Program-made: the position numbers and the translations under genes
Notes under the pieces: model-generated
Told to the model about the DNA's origin: nothing
The model's database searches: none
Seen by the model: the letters and a program-made list of their open reading frames with translations, nothing else
Shown here: positions 55,133-63,391 of the stretch, in pieces
Numbering within the stretch: position 1 is the first letter of the stretch
Layout: the number at the start of each line of letters is the position of its first letter
Assembly: GCF_015533855.1 (NCBI RefSeq)
Contig: NZ_AP024154.1
Span: 313,001 to 377,000 of the forward strand
DNA: 64,000 bases
Source: Echinicola sp. 20G
Lineage (GTDB): Bacteria > Bacteroidota > Bacteroidia > Cytophagales > Cyclobacteriaceae
Direction: 5' to 3'

Positions 55133-56533
55133 ATGGACATCAGGGTTAAATTTTTGGGCGGTGCGCAATCTGTCACCGGATCCCGGTATCTTCTTGAAAT
55201 CGACACCACGAAGATACTTGTGGATTGCGGCCTATTTCAGGGAATCAAAGAACTCCGAAAGCGCAATTGGGACAGTTTCCCAATCGACCCAGCCGAAATA
55301 GAAATGGTCTTGCTTACCCATGCCCATATTGATCATTCTGGTTACTTGCCTAAACTGGTCAAAGAAGGCTTTAGGGGCCAGATTATCCTGACAGAGCCTA
55401 GCCTTGATCTGGTAAAAATACTATTGACTGATGCAGGAAAGCTCCAAGAAGAAGAAGCGGATTATGCTCAAAGGAAAGGGTACTCCAGCCATGAAAAACC
55501 TGAACCACTGTACACCAAAGAAGATGCAGAAACTGTGTTTGACCTGCTTCACCCTATCCAATTTGATGAGGAAGTCAGTCTAACCGATCGTATCACACTC
55601 ACCGCTTATAATGCCGGGCATATCTTAGGAGCTTCTATTTTGAAGTTGCGTGTCAGGGGGGAGCATCAAACAAAAACCATTGTTTTCTCTGGGGATCTTG
55701 GAAGGTATAATGACCCCATCTTGAACCCTCCTATTGGCTTACCCAAAGCCGATATCTTGTTTATAGAATCTACTTATGGCGACAGGCTCCATGAAACAAA
55801 TGCTCCAGAAGAATTACTTGCCAAAGCCATCAATGACACTTACCAAAAAGGTGGTGTGGCTGTCATCCCTTCTTTTGCTGTCGGCCGTACCCAGCTGATC
55901 CTTTACTACCTTTTCAAGTTGCAGCAAAAAGGTAAAATTCCACAGATTCCCATTTATGTGGACAGCCCAATGGCCATCGATGTGACCAAACTGTATAAAG
56001 ACTATCTGAAGTATCACCGCTTAGGGCCATCATTGCAGGAAGAACATGCCAATCCTTTTGCCCATAAAAATCTGCATTACTATCAAAGCCAAGAGTCCTC
56101 CATGTCCCTAAACAACCTCCGAGGTGATGCAATTATTATCTCCGCCAGTGGTATGGCTACGGGCGGCAGGATTTTACATCACCTTTACAACCGCCTTCCC
56201 CATGAACAGGACAGTATCATATTCGTAGGTTACCAGGCAGAAGGTACACGAGGAAGAAAGATTCTGGATGGGGAAAAATATTCCAGAATGTATGGCCTGG
56301 ACATAGAAGTCAAAGCTGACATTTATTATATCAATGGACTTAGTGCCCATGCCGATCAAAACGAATTGATCAAGTGGGCAGACGGCATTGCAGACAAGCC
56401 CAAAATGACCTTTGTCGTACATGGAGAAATAGAAGCAGCAACCGTGTTTGCGCGTAAGCTTGAGGAACTTTTCGACTGGAATACCATGGTCCCCAATTAC
56501 CTTGAATCAGTAGAAATTTTTCAGGGGATTTGA
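55133..56533 (+). CDS. MBL-fold beta-CASP RNA/DNA nuclease-like hydrolase
   Basis: 466 residues, cytoplasmic. The metallo-beta-lactamase metal motif THAHIDHSG (residues ~62-69), SGDLGRYNDPIL, FIESTYGDR, then a beta-CASP insert with VIPSFAVGRTQ, IYVDSPMAIDVTKLY and ISASGMATGGRILHHL, and the RMMBL end INGLSAHADQNELIKWA with a final metal His. This matches CPSF73/YSH1-type proteins that cut RNA; bacterial members are nucleases of unknown target. Single gene between terminators. Confidence 0.95.
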   Translation: MDIRVKFLGGAQSVTGSRYLLEIDTTKILVDCGLFQGIKELRKRNWDSFPIDPAEIEMVLLTHAHIDHSGYLPKLVKEGFRGQIILTEPSLDLVKILLTDAGKLQEEEADYAQRKGYSSHEKPEPLYTKEDAETVFDLLHPIQFDEEVSLTDRITLTAYNAGHILGASILKLRVRGEHQTKTIVFSGDLGRYNDPILNPPIGLPKADILFIESTYGDRLHETNAPEELLAKAINDTYQKGGVAVIPSFAVGRTQLILYYLFKLQQKGKIPQIPIYVDSPMAIDVTKLYKDYLKYHRLGPSLQEEHANPFAHKNLHYYQSQESSMSLNNLRGDAIIISASGMATGGRILHHLYNRLPHEQDSIIFVGYQAEGTRGRKILDGEKYSRMYGLDIEVKADIYYINGLSAHADQNELIKWADGIADKPKMTFVVHGEIEAATVFARKLEELFDWNTMVPNYLESVEIFQGI

Positions 56534-56591
56534 TTGGCACAAAATGTGATGGATCGAAAGTGACTTTTATTTTAACTTAATAAGAACTACC

Positions 56592-57077
56592 ATGAAAACC
56601 CATTCCATTTTGAAGTCATTTACCTTTTCATTTTTATTGCTAGGAATAGCACTCTTGATCTATGGCTGCAAAGCCCAGCGAGTAGACACCCAAGGCATTG
56701 TCGGCCAAGTTTACTGGGTGGAAGGTAATTTGATGCCCACCATCACTGAAGATAATTCGACTGTTCCTAAAAAGCCGGAAAGAGAAAAAGTAAAAAGAAC
56801 CATCAGAGTGTATGAGCGTACCCATATCAATCAAGCCACTATGGGAGATGTGCTTTTTACAGCTATTGAAACTCCTATGATTGCAGAAATAGAAACCGAA
56901 GAAGACGGTAGTTTTATCATAGGACTTGCGCCCGGCAGTTACTCAATCTTCACCGTAGAGGAAGACGGTTACTTTGCCAATATCTATGATCTCGATAGTT
57001 ATATTCAACCTATAGAAGTGCATGATGGAGAATGGACAAGCACCGAAATACTCATCAATTACAAAGCTGTTTACTAA
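56592..57077 (+). CDS. Carboxypeptidase-regulatory-like lipoprotein
   Basis: 161 residues. A lipoprotein signal (LLGIALLIYGC) is followed by one beta-sandwich: GIVGQVYWVEGNLMPTI, PMIAEIETEEDGSFIIGLAPGSYSIFTVEEDGYFANI. Such domains are small Ig-like folds on the cell surface; no partner is visible. A near-perfect terminator follows at 57105. Confidence 0.8.
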   Translation: MKTHSILKSFTFSFLLLGIALLIYGCKAQRVDTQGIVGQVYWVEGNLMPTITEDNSTVPKKPEREKVKRTIRVYERTHINQATMGDVLFTAIETPMIAEIETEEDGSFIIGLAPGSYSIFTVEEDGYFANIYDLDSYIQPIEVHDGEWTSTEILINYKAVY

Positions 57078-57104
57078 ACTCATTTTCAATTAATTAGATC
57101 GAAA

Positions 57105-57131
57105 GCACTCCTGGATCAGGAGTGCTTTTTT
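57105..57131 (+). terminator. Strong terminator between lipoprotein and sigma factor genes
   Basis: Perfect 8-base arms GCACTCCT (57105-57112) and AGGAGTGC (57118-57125), five-base loop, then TTTTTT. It sits 28 bases past the lipoprotein stop. Confidence 0.9.
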
Positions 57132-57221
57132 ATTCTTAACACAATTTTTCTTCATTTTTTTCGATAATGCGTGCAACCCTTTTTGTGTAACTTGTATCTA
57201 CCTTATTGAAAGCCAAACAAT

Positions 57222-57791
57222 ATGTTTATCAGAAAGACTTTTACAACAGAAGCTGACATCATAAAAGGTTGCCTCCAGGGAAATAGAAATGCCCAGAAGC
57301 ACCTGTATGATCAGTATGCTGGAAAGTTTTTGGCCATCTGCCGCCGATACATTAAGGACCGTGATCTGGCGGAAGATGTCATGATAGAAGGCTTTATGAA
57401 GATCTTTGAAAAATTGACTCAGTATGAAAGTAAGGGAAGTTTCGAAGGGTGGATGAAAAGAATCATCGTAACCCAATCACTACTGACCTTGAGAAAAAAC
57501 CAAAAACTCTCCATGGAGGTCAACTTAGAGTATCACCTGGAAGCTGGCATGCCACATTATGAGTTTGTGGACATGGAAGCCAATGAGTTGATGGAAATGA
57601 TCCAAGAGTTACCGGTGGGATACAAAACAGTTTTCAACCTCTATGCCATAGAAGGTTACTCCCATGCTGAGGTCAGTGACTTATTGGGGATTTCGGAAAA
57701 CACTTCCAAATCCCAATTGAGCAGGGCCAGGGCCTTGTTGAAAGAAAAGATCACCCAAATACAATCAAAAGAAAGGAGCATCAATGGATAA
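57222..57791 (+). CDS. ECF-type sigma-70 family RNA polymerase sigma factor
   Basis: 189 residues. Sigma region 2 (IIKGCLQGNRNAQKHLYDQYAGKFLAICRRYIKDRDLAEDVMIEGFMKIFEKL) and region 4 (YKTVFNLYAIEGYSHAEVSDLLGISENTSKSQLSRARALL) are complete; sigma regions 1.1 and 3 are absent, as in ECF sigmas. It starts a five-gene plus-strand run and overlaps the next gene by eight bases. A TTTTTG box near 57180 and TACCTTAT near 57199 could be its promoter. ECF sigmas of this type respond to envelope signals. Confidence 0.95.
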   Translation: MFIRKTFTTEADIIKGCLQGNRNAQKHLYDQYAGKFLAICRRYIKDRDLAEDVMIEGFMKIFEKLTQYESKGSFEGWMKRIIVTQSLLTLRKNQKLSMEVNLEYHLEAGMPHYEFVDMEANELMEMIQELPVGYKTVFNLYAIEGYSHAEVSDLLGISENTSKSQLSRARALLKEKITQIQSKERSING

Positions 57792-58587
57792 GCAAAAACA
57801 CCCAATCGACGAACTTTTTAGCCAAAAGCTAAGAGAACATCAAGAAAAGCCAAGCGCTTTGGCTTGGGAAAAGCTGGACTCCCAGTTGGGGCCTGCTAAA
57901 AACACAACCAAGTGGGTTTGGATGAGGGTGGCGGCTGTCTTCCTTGCCGTTTTTGCATTGACCTATGTACTCTGGGATCAGTCAGAAACCATTAAGACCA
58001 ACAAGGGACCTGAACTTGCCCAGCAAGATATCCAAATCAGTCCTGCTGAAGAAAAAGCCAAGGGTCAGACAGAAGAGCCCCCAACTATTTCCGAAAGTAC
58101 TTCAAATACTCCAACAGAAAATGAAAGTGATCAAGAGGATAAGAATAGTATTCCACCAACAATAATAGAAAACGAAAAACAGTCGGTTCGTAATACCCAA
58201 AAAGAAGAGAATGTACCTCAGGCATCTTTGGTTGCAGAGCAAGTGACCCCGGTAGAAGTGCCTGAGCCAAGTAATCCTGAGCCAAGTAATAAAGTGAAGG
58301 AGTTGGTTCCTGAATTGGAGGTACCTGAAGTAAAAATGGAAGAGCTGATTGCTGACAACTCCCCCATTGCTCCTTCTGAAATTCAGGAAACTGTTGCTTA
58401 CAAAATCAGCATCAAATCCAATGGATTGACTGAAAAACCTAAGAAAGAAAACATTGTCGAAGAGATCGGAGACAAAATCAATACCCTAGGTGGATTATTG
58501 GGCAAAGTAGACCAAGGATATGCAGACCTGCAGGATGCAAAAAACAATCTCTTTGCTTCATTGATTACCAAAAAAGACAGAAACTAA
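57784..58587 (+). CDS. Probable membrane anti-sigma partner, Pro/Glu-rich periplasmic region
   Basis: 267 residues. A short cytoplasmic head (1-45, with PIDELFSQKLREHQEKPSALAWEKLDSQLG) precedes one membrane helix (WVWMRVAAVFLAVFALTYVLW, about 46-66) and a long low-complexity tail rich in Pro, Glu, Ser and Lys with a repeated PEPSN unit. No zinc anti-sigma motif is seen. The overlap with the sigma gene, single helix and small head suggest it holds the sigma factor at the membrane. This is an inference from context. Confidence 0.7.
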   Translation: MDKQKHPIDELFSQKLREHQEKPSALAWEKLDSQLGPAKNTTKWVWMRVAAVFLAVFALTYVLWDQSETIKTNKGPELAQQDIQISPAEEKAKGQTEEPPTISESTSNTPTENESDQEDKNSIPPTIIENEKQSVRNTQKEENVPQASLVAEQVTPVEVPEPSNPEPSNKVKELVPELEVPEVKMEELIADNSPIAPSEIQETVAYKISIKSNGLTEKPKKENIVEEIGDKINTLGGLLGKVDQGYADLQDAKNNLFASLITKKDRN

Positions 58588-58610
58588 GCATTAACTTTAA
58601 TTTCAATAAG

Positions 58611-59630
58611 ATGAAAAGATATTTGTTGGCCGTCATTTTTATGGCCTTGATACAGACCGCTTTTGGTTACGACAGCACCTCTGTGGCTGCCAAAGACAGC
58701 ATCATCGTTGAGTATGGACATTCCGGAAAGATCGTGATCCTTGTCGATAACAAAGAAGACTTCCAAAAGCTTAAAGCACTGGATGTCAATCAGATCATCC
58801 GGGAGTTGGACTTGGAGTTGGATGAAGAAAGCGGAGAGCTTACTGTAGTGGAAATCAAAGACAAAGATGGTAAAGGAAAAGAAATCGTTCGCGTAGAAGA
58901 AGGAGGAGCAGAAACTGCTGTATCTGTAGGCCGCCTCAAAGTGATCGTCGATGAGTCTGGACCAAACACCCAGGTGCGCATTGAAAAGCGAAAAAAAGTT
59001 GAACCTCCTTTCAGAACCTATTTCAATGTAGACCTAGGCATCAACAATTACCTGCGGGAAGGTGGTGGCTTCCCTACCTCAGATGACCCTTATGCCGTGA
59101 AAGGTTGGGGAAGCTGGAATGTGGGACTCAACTGGATGGCCAGCCAACGATTATCCAAAGGATTCTATTGGGATTTCGGCCTAGGGGTACAGTGGTACAA
59201 TTTCAAATTTGAAAACCGGGACTACCAAGCTGTGAGGGGCGATGAAAGTGTAGAATTTATTCAAAGAACGGATGTGGATGGCTTCAAAAGCAAAGTATCT
59301 GCATCCTATATCACCGCCATGACGCTCTTAAAACTGGATTTTGGCAGGATGAATGACAATGGTGAAAAAGGGCTTAAAATCGCCGCAGGCCCCTATTTTG
59401 GTTACAGAGTGGGTGGAAGGAGCAAATATGTTTACCGTGAACTTGATGGTTCTGGGAGACATAAGGACAAGTTAAACACAGGCATCTACCTCAACAATGT
59501 AAGATATGGTATTCGCGGAGAAATTGGCGTTGGCAGGGTAACCTTCTTCTCTACCTACGACCTTAATGAGCTCTTCCAAGATGAAAAAGGTCCTGCATTG
59601 AATCCAATTGTTTTTGGACTGGTATTTTAA
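58611..59630 (+). CDS. Outer-membrane beta-barrel protein, tandem paralog 1
   Basis: 339 residues. Signal peptide (ALIQTAFGY), an N-terminal acidic ~100-residue domain and a barrel whose strands match the next gene: WGSWNVGLNW, GPYFGYRVGGRSKYVY, NNVRYGIRGEIGVG, FFSTYDLNELFQDEKGPALNPIVFGLVF. Both proteins end in the same (S)FGL- pattern. Unknown function; duplicated product of the sigma operon. Confidence 0.82.
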   Translation: MKRYLLAVIFMALIQTAFGYDSTSVAAKDSIIVEYGHSGKIVILVDNKEDFQKLKALDVNQIIRELDLELDEESGELTVVEIKDKDGKGKEIVRVEEGGAETAVSVGRLKVIVDESGPNTQVRIEKRKKVEPPFRTYFNVDLGINNYLREGGGFPTSDDPYAVKGWGSWNVGLNWMASQRLSKGFYWDFGLGVQWYNFKFENRDYQAVRGDESVEFIQRTDVDGFKSKVSASYITAMTLLKLDFGRMNDNGEKGLKIAAGPYFGYRVGGRSKYVYRELDGSGRHKDKLNTGIYLNNVRYGIRGEIGVGRVTFFSTYDLNELFQDEKGPALNPIVFGLVF

Positions 59631-59672
59631 TCAACAGGGATGCCATCCCTGTATTTCATAAATGACTTTGAC

Positions 59673-60467
59673 ATGAAAAAACTGATTTATACCATAGGGC
59701 TGATATTCTGCGTATCTTCTTTTTCCATTGCCCAAGAGACTGTAGGAGATAATAATATTAAAAAGACCAAAGAATTCAAGCTTTTGGGAAGTGAGTGGAA
59801 ATATGAAAAGTACCATGATGCAAGCTGGAGCCTGACGACAAAAGGCACCAATACTGATATCGAAATCAGTGATCATAAAAACCGTCGGCACAGGTCTTCC
59901 CTGCACTTTGACCTAGGGATCAACTCTTGGGTCAATGACAACTCTGCCCCTACTGTTAAAGCATGGGGAAGCTGGAATGTGGCCATCAATTACCAACACC
60001 AATATAAGATTTCCGATCACTTCTCTTTGATCCCCAGCTTGGGCGTAAGTTGGTATAATTTCAAATTAGAGGACAAAGATCTTATCGCTCTAAAAACCAG
60101 TGAGGGGATCGTTTTTGAAGAATATGAAGATGGCGAAGGCACAAAGTCAAAAATTGCAGCCTCCTTCCTCAATTTAAGTTTCATCCCTACTTTCCACAGC
60201 GCTAATCAGCGCTTTGGCATTGGCTTAGGTCCTTATATGGGCTATAGAGTGGGTGGTAGGGGTAAATTCGTTTACGATGACGAAGATGGAAAATCCCATA
60301 AAATTATTGAGAATTCAAACATGTATGTCAACAACATCAGGTACGGGGGAAGACTGACTGTAACTGTAAGCAATGTTGACTTTTACGTGAACTATGACCT
60401 CAATGAGCTTTTCCAACAAGACAAAGGGCCGGAAGTAAACGCCCTTAGCTTCGGTTTGATTTTATAA
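59673..60467 (+). CDS. Outer-membrane beta-barrel protein, tandem paralog 2
   Basis: 264 residues from the ATG at 59673 (MKKLIYTIGLIFCVSSFSIAQ, a good signal peptide); an in-frame ATG at 59640 adds eleven residues before it. Shares with the previous gene WGSWNVAINY, WYNFKLEDKDL, GPYMGYRVGGRGKFVY, NNIRYGGRLTV and YDLNELFQQDKGPEVNALSFGLIL, but lacks its acidic N-terminal domain. A clear tandem duplication with divergence. Function unknown. Confidence 0.82.
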   Translation: MKKLIYTIGLIFCVSSFSIAQETVGDNNIKKTKEFKLLGSEWKYEKYHDASWSLTTKGTNTDIEISDHKNRRHRSSLHFDLGINSWVNDNSAPTVKAWGSWNVAINYQHQYKISDHFSLIPSLGVSWYNFKLEDKDLIALKTSEGIVFEEYEDGEGTKSKIAASFLNLSFIPTFHSANQRFGIGLGPYMGYRVGGRGKFVYDDEDGKSHKIIENSNMYVNNIRYGGRLTVTVSNVDFYVNYDLNELFQQDKGPEVNALSFGLIL

Positions 60468-60518
60468 AATTATCAGAACAGGATTACAATCTTTCCAACA
60501 TTCATAACCAAGAACAGC

Positions 60519-61448
60519 ATGAAAACATTGACTAATACCCTAAGGGTGGCTTTCCTCTTTCTTTTTTTAGGAATGGCTTCCTCCTACGGACAATCGAAAA
60601 TTCAGAAGAGTTTTGAGAACATCAGCAAACTTGAAATTCAAGGTGGTAGCATAGAAATCAGCTATGAAGGTAACACTTCCCAATCCAACATCCAGGTGGA
60701 AGCAGATATGGGAAGTGTAGAAAATGCGGATAAGAACCTGATATTTATTACGGTTGGTAACACATTGAAAATATCCTATCAAACTCCATCCAATAGCTGG
60801 AAGAGCAATGACAAGGGTAAAAAATATGTACATATTTCCGGTCCTAAAAACATAGAACTGAGCGCAAGCAATTCCTCAGGAAAATTACATATCAAGGGAG
60901 TATCCTCACCTAGTATTGACCTAAAGGCCAGCTCGGGAATGATCTTAGTCGAAGATATTGAAGGAGAACTTAACTTGGCGGGTTCTTCTGGTAAGGTTGA
61001 AGCCCGCAATATTTCTGGTGAAGTAAACTGTAAAATGACCAGTGGTATTATGGAACTGGAATATATCAAAGGCAATACCAACTTAAGCTCCAGTAGCGGG
61101 AAGATCAAAGCCCAACATATTTCCGGAGAACTGAATGTTAAAATCACCTCAGGAAGTGTGGACCTAGAAGACATCTCTACACTGGGAGAGCTAAAGCTTT
61201 CTTCAGGAATGATGAGTGCCAAAAAAGTAGGCTTCGGCCCGAACACCTCTTTTATGGGGTCTTCAGGTGCTTTCAAAATCAAAGCTACGGCTATGCTTGA
61301 CCAATACAATTATGACATGAGTGCAGGAAGCGGAATGGTAAAGGTCGGTAAAATGTCCTCTAGTGACCGCTTGGTAATCGACCACGATGCCGATCATACC
61401 ATTATTGGAAAGATCGGATCGGGCATGATCTCCATTGAAGAATATTGA
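60519..61448 (+). CDS. DUF4097 family beta-strand repeat protein
   Basis: 309 residues. A signal peptide (LFLGMASSYGQ) precedes a right-handed beta-helix built from ~20-residue repeats, seen in LHIKGVSSPSIDLKASSGMIL, VEDIEGELNLAGSSGKVEARNISGEVN and INLSSSSGKIKAQHISGELNVKITSGSVDLED. This is the DUF4097 (PspC-linked, GIN-like) fold; function unknown. It ends the ECF sigma operon and the bidirectional terminator at 61450 follows. PspC and DUF4097/GIN genes often travel together, and the PspC gene is 5.5 kb upstream. Confidence 0.88.
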   Translation: MKTLTNTLRVAFLFLFLGMASSYGQSKIQKSFENISKLEIQGGSIEISYEGNTSQSNIQVEADMGSVENADKNLIFITVGNTLKISYQTPSNSWKSNDKGKKYVHISGPKNIELSASNSSGKLHIKGVSSPSIDLKASSGMILVEDIEGELNLAGSSGKVEARNISGEVNCKMTSGIMELEYIKGNTNLSSSSGKIKAQHISGELNVKITSGSVDLEDISTLGELKLSSGMMSAKKVGFGPNTSFMGSSGAFKIKATAMLDQYNYDMSAGSGMVKVGKMSSSDRLVIDHDADHTIIGKIGSGMISIEEY

Positions 61449-61449
61449 C

Positions 61450-61492
61450 AAAAAAATCCCCGGAAATTCATAGATTTCTGGGGATTTTTTTA
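61450..61492. terminator. Bidirectional terminator between converging operons
   Basis: AATCCCC and GGGGATT arms flanked by an A7 run before and a T7 run after, with inner pairing GAAAT/ATTTC. It closes the DUF4097 gene on plus and the small membrane protein gene (ending 61490) on minus. Confidence 0.85.
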
Positions 61493-61978
61493 TTCTTCTC
61501 TTCGGCCGAAATCCGCCACAGTTTGCAGGTCTTCTCCTTTTAACTTCAAAAGCCTGATAATCCTATCGGGAGTGGGCTTGCCCAAGGAAACAAAAACCAA
61601 GGTCACTGCATAAAGCACGGTAAAACCAGCATTTTGATATATCAAAAGTCCTATGGCACATAAAAACCCTGACACAAACAGTTGCCAAAATCTGGTCATG
61701 GTCATACTACTGTATCTTTCCAGTTTTGCTTCTAAGGGCATTAATGGGTTTCTTAACTTTTTCAAGCCTTGATTGAAGTTCACAAAACTGATCAGCAGCA
61801 AAGCTGAAACTAACCCCAGCAACACCGGCTTTAAGGCATCTGGCAAACTAGGGATGTCCAGATTCATGTTACTGCTAGTAGTATACAGATAGGCAAATGC
61901 GAAAGCTGGCAAAGGAATAGCAATCAAGATGAGTACATTCCTTTCCAATATCCTAAAATTCTTCTTCAGCATATTCAT
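61490..61978 (-). CDS. Small inner-membrane protein, unknown
   Basis: 162 residues with about four hydrophobic segments: VLILIAIPLPAFAFAYLY, ALKPVLLGLVSALLLISFV, LFVSGFLCAIGLLIYQ, FTVLYAVTLVFVSLG. The cytoplasmic linkers are basic (KKLRNPLMPLEAKLERY) and the C-terminus KLKGEDLQTVADFGRREE is polar. No known family. The start is four bases after the oxidoreductase stop, so they are cotranscribed. Confidence 0.7.
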   Translation of the reverse strand: MNMLKKNFRILERNVLILIAIPLPAFAFAYLYTTSSNMNLDIPSLPDALKPVLLGLVSALLLISFVNFNQGLKKLRNPLMPLEAKLERYSSMTMTRFWQLFVSGFLCAIGLLIYQNAGFTVLYAVTLVFVSLGKPTPDRIIRLLKLKGEDLQTVADFGRREE

Positions 61979-61982
61979 CAGC

Positions 61983-63095
61983 TCAACCGATATCTACTTT
62001 GACATCTCCTGAGGTTGGGTGAGAAACACAGCAAAGAATGTAACCTTCTTTCTTTTCGTTTTCACTTAGTCCTGCATCTTGTTCCATGCTTACTTCTCCA
62101 CTTGTCAATTTACCCCTACAAGCTGTACAAAGCCCACTTTGACAGCTATAAGGCATATCATGTCCTTCGTCCAAGCCTGCTTCCAGGATGGTCTTCCCAG
62201 GAGGTACTTCAAAAGTATAGGTCTCCCCTTCGAGATTGATACTTACTTCACGCGTCAAAGCTGTTTGACTATCGAGTTTTTCCTTGGCTGCTTCTTCCGC
62301 CTCATCAGAGGAGGATGTATAGAAGCTCTCCCTATGGATAGAATCATGAGGAACGTCCATTTTCAACAGTGCTTCCACACTCGCTTCCATTAATCCTTCT
62401 GGACCACATAAAAAATACTGTTCCTTTTCGGCTTCTGAATAATGTTTTGACTTCAATACATCTTCTATCACGCTTTCATTTAGCCGCCCCTTAAAACCTG
62501 ACCATTCTTCAGATGGCTGCGAAAGAATATGCACCACTTCAAATCGACCTTCATATTTCTTGGTCAAATCCTGAATCTGCTGATCAAAGATAATTTGATC
62601 CTCCGATCGGTTACAATAAATCAAAGTCACCTTAGACTGTGGTTCATTGACCAAAACAGACTTACCAATCCCCATGATCGGTGTAATACCACTTCCTCCT
62701 GCAATCATGATGAAGTGATTTTTGTTCTTCGAATGGAAATCAGTAGTAAAGTGACCTAGGGGTTTCATCACCTCTAAGGTCTTTCCAGACTTGATATTTT
62801 CATTTAGAAAATTGGACACCACTCCACCATCAATTCTCTTTACCGTAATACCAGGATGTGGATCTAAATATGGAGAGGTACACAGGCTGTAAGACCTTCT
62901 TTCTTCCTTTCCGTTCACCTCTAATATCAAGGTCAAAAATTGACCAGGCTGATATTCCAAGTATGGTTCTGGCTGCTCAAAATATATACTGACTGCATCA
63001 GGAGTTTCCTTTACCACCTCTCTGACTTTCAGTGACAAATATTGACTTCCTCTTTTCTTCTCTTCTTTATTTTTCTTGAATAGGCTAAATAACAT
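61983..63095 (-). CDS. Ferredoxin:NADP+ reductase-type oxidoreductase with C-terminal 2Fe-2S domain
   Basis: 370 residues. An FAD-binding barrel with RRSYSLC near residue 75, an NAD(P)-binding domain with IAGGSGITPIMGIG near 135 and YFLCGPEGLM near 225, then a plant-type 2Fe-2S domain with C-QSGL-C-TA-C and a fourth Cys (YILCC) near 355. This is the PaaE/HCR-like oxidoreductase layout, which passes electrons from NAD(P)H to a partner oxygenase. The partner gene is not in view. The N-terminal ~20 residues are basic and look non-conserved. Confidence 0.93.
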   Translation of the reverse strand: MLFSLFKKNKEEKKRGSQYLSLKVREVVKETPDAVSIYFEQPEPYLEYQPGQFLTLILEVNGKEERRSYSLCTSPYLDPHPGITVKRIDGGVVSNFLNENIKSGKTLEVMKPLGHFTTDFHSKNKNHFIMIAGGSGITPIMGIGKSVLVNEPQSKVTLIYCNRSEDQIIFDQQIQDLTKKYEGRFEVVHILSQPSEEWSGFKGRLNESVIEDVLKSKHYSEAEKEQYFLCGPEGLMEASVEALLKMDVPHDSIHRESFYTSSSDEAEEAAKEKLDSQTALTREVSINLEGETYTFEVPPGKTILEAGLDEGHDMPYSCQSGLCTACRGKLTSGEVSMEQDAGLSENEKKEGYILCCVSHPTSGDVKVDIG

Positions 63096-63391
63096 TCTTC
63101 TTTGAATTTTATCCTGTATTGTTATTTGGCTTCAAAATTAAGGCCGATTTTTTTAAAATCCCCCTAATCCTAAAGTTAAAATCCTTTATAAAACACATTA
63201 TTCAAAAAGATGTTCCCAAAAGCGGAACAATAGATCAGTTTAAACCATACATCTAACATTAATAAGCGCGTTTTGTACTTATAGTGACCACTGCACTGAT
63301 ATTTTTTTCTCGGCACTGTAGCGTTTTTACATAAGCTTACGTTTCGAGAACAAAAGCAGAAAAAGAAAGAGAAGTAATAGATTAAACCAAC
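63096..63391. other. Intergenic region between divergent oxidoreductase and DUF4397 genes
   Basis: 296 bases, mostly AT-rich with CGTTTTGTACTTATAG near 63268. No gene. It must hold promoters for both genes; no exact -7 box could be assigned. Confidence 0.35.
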
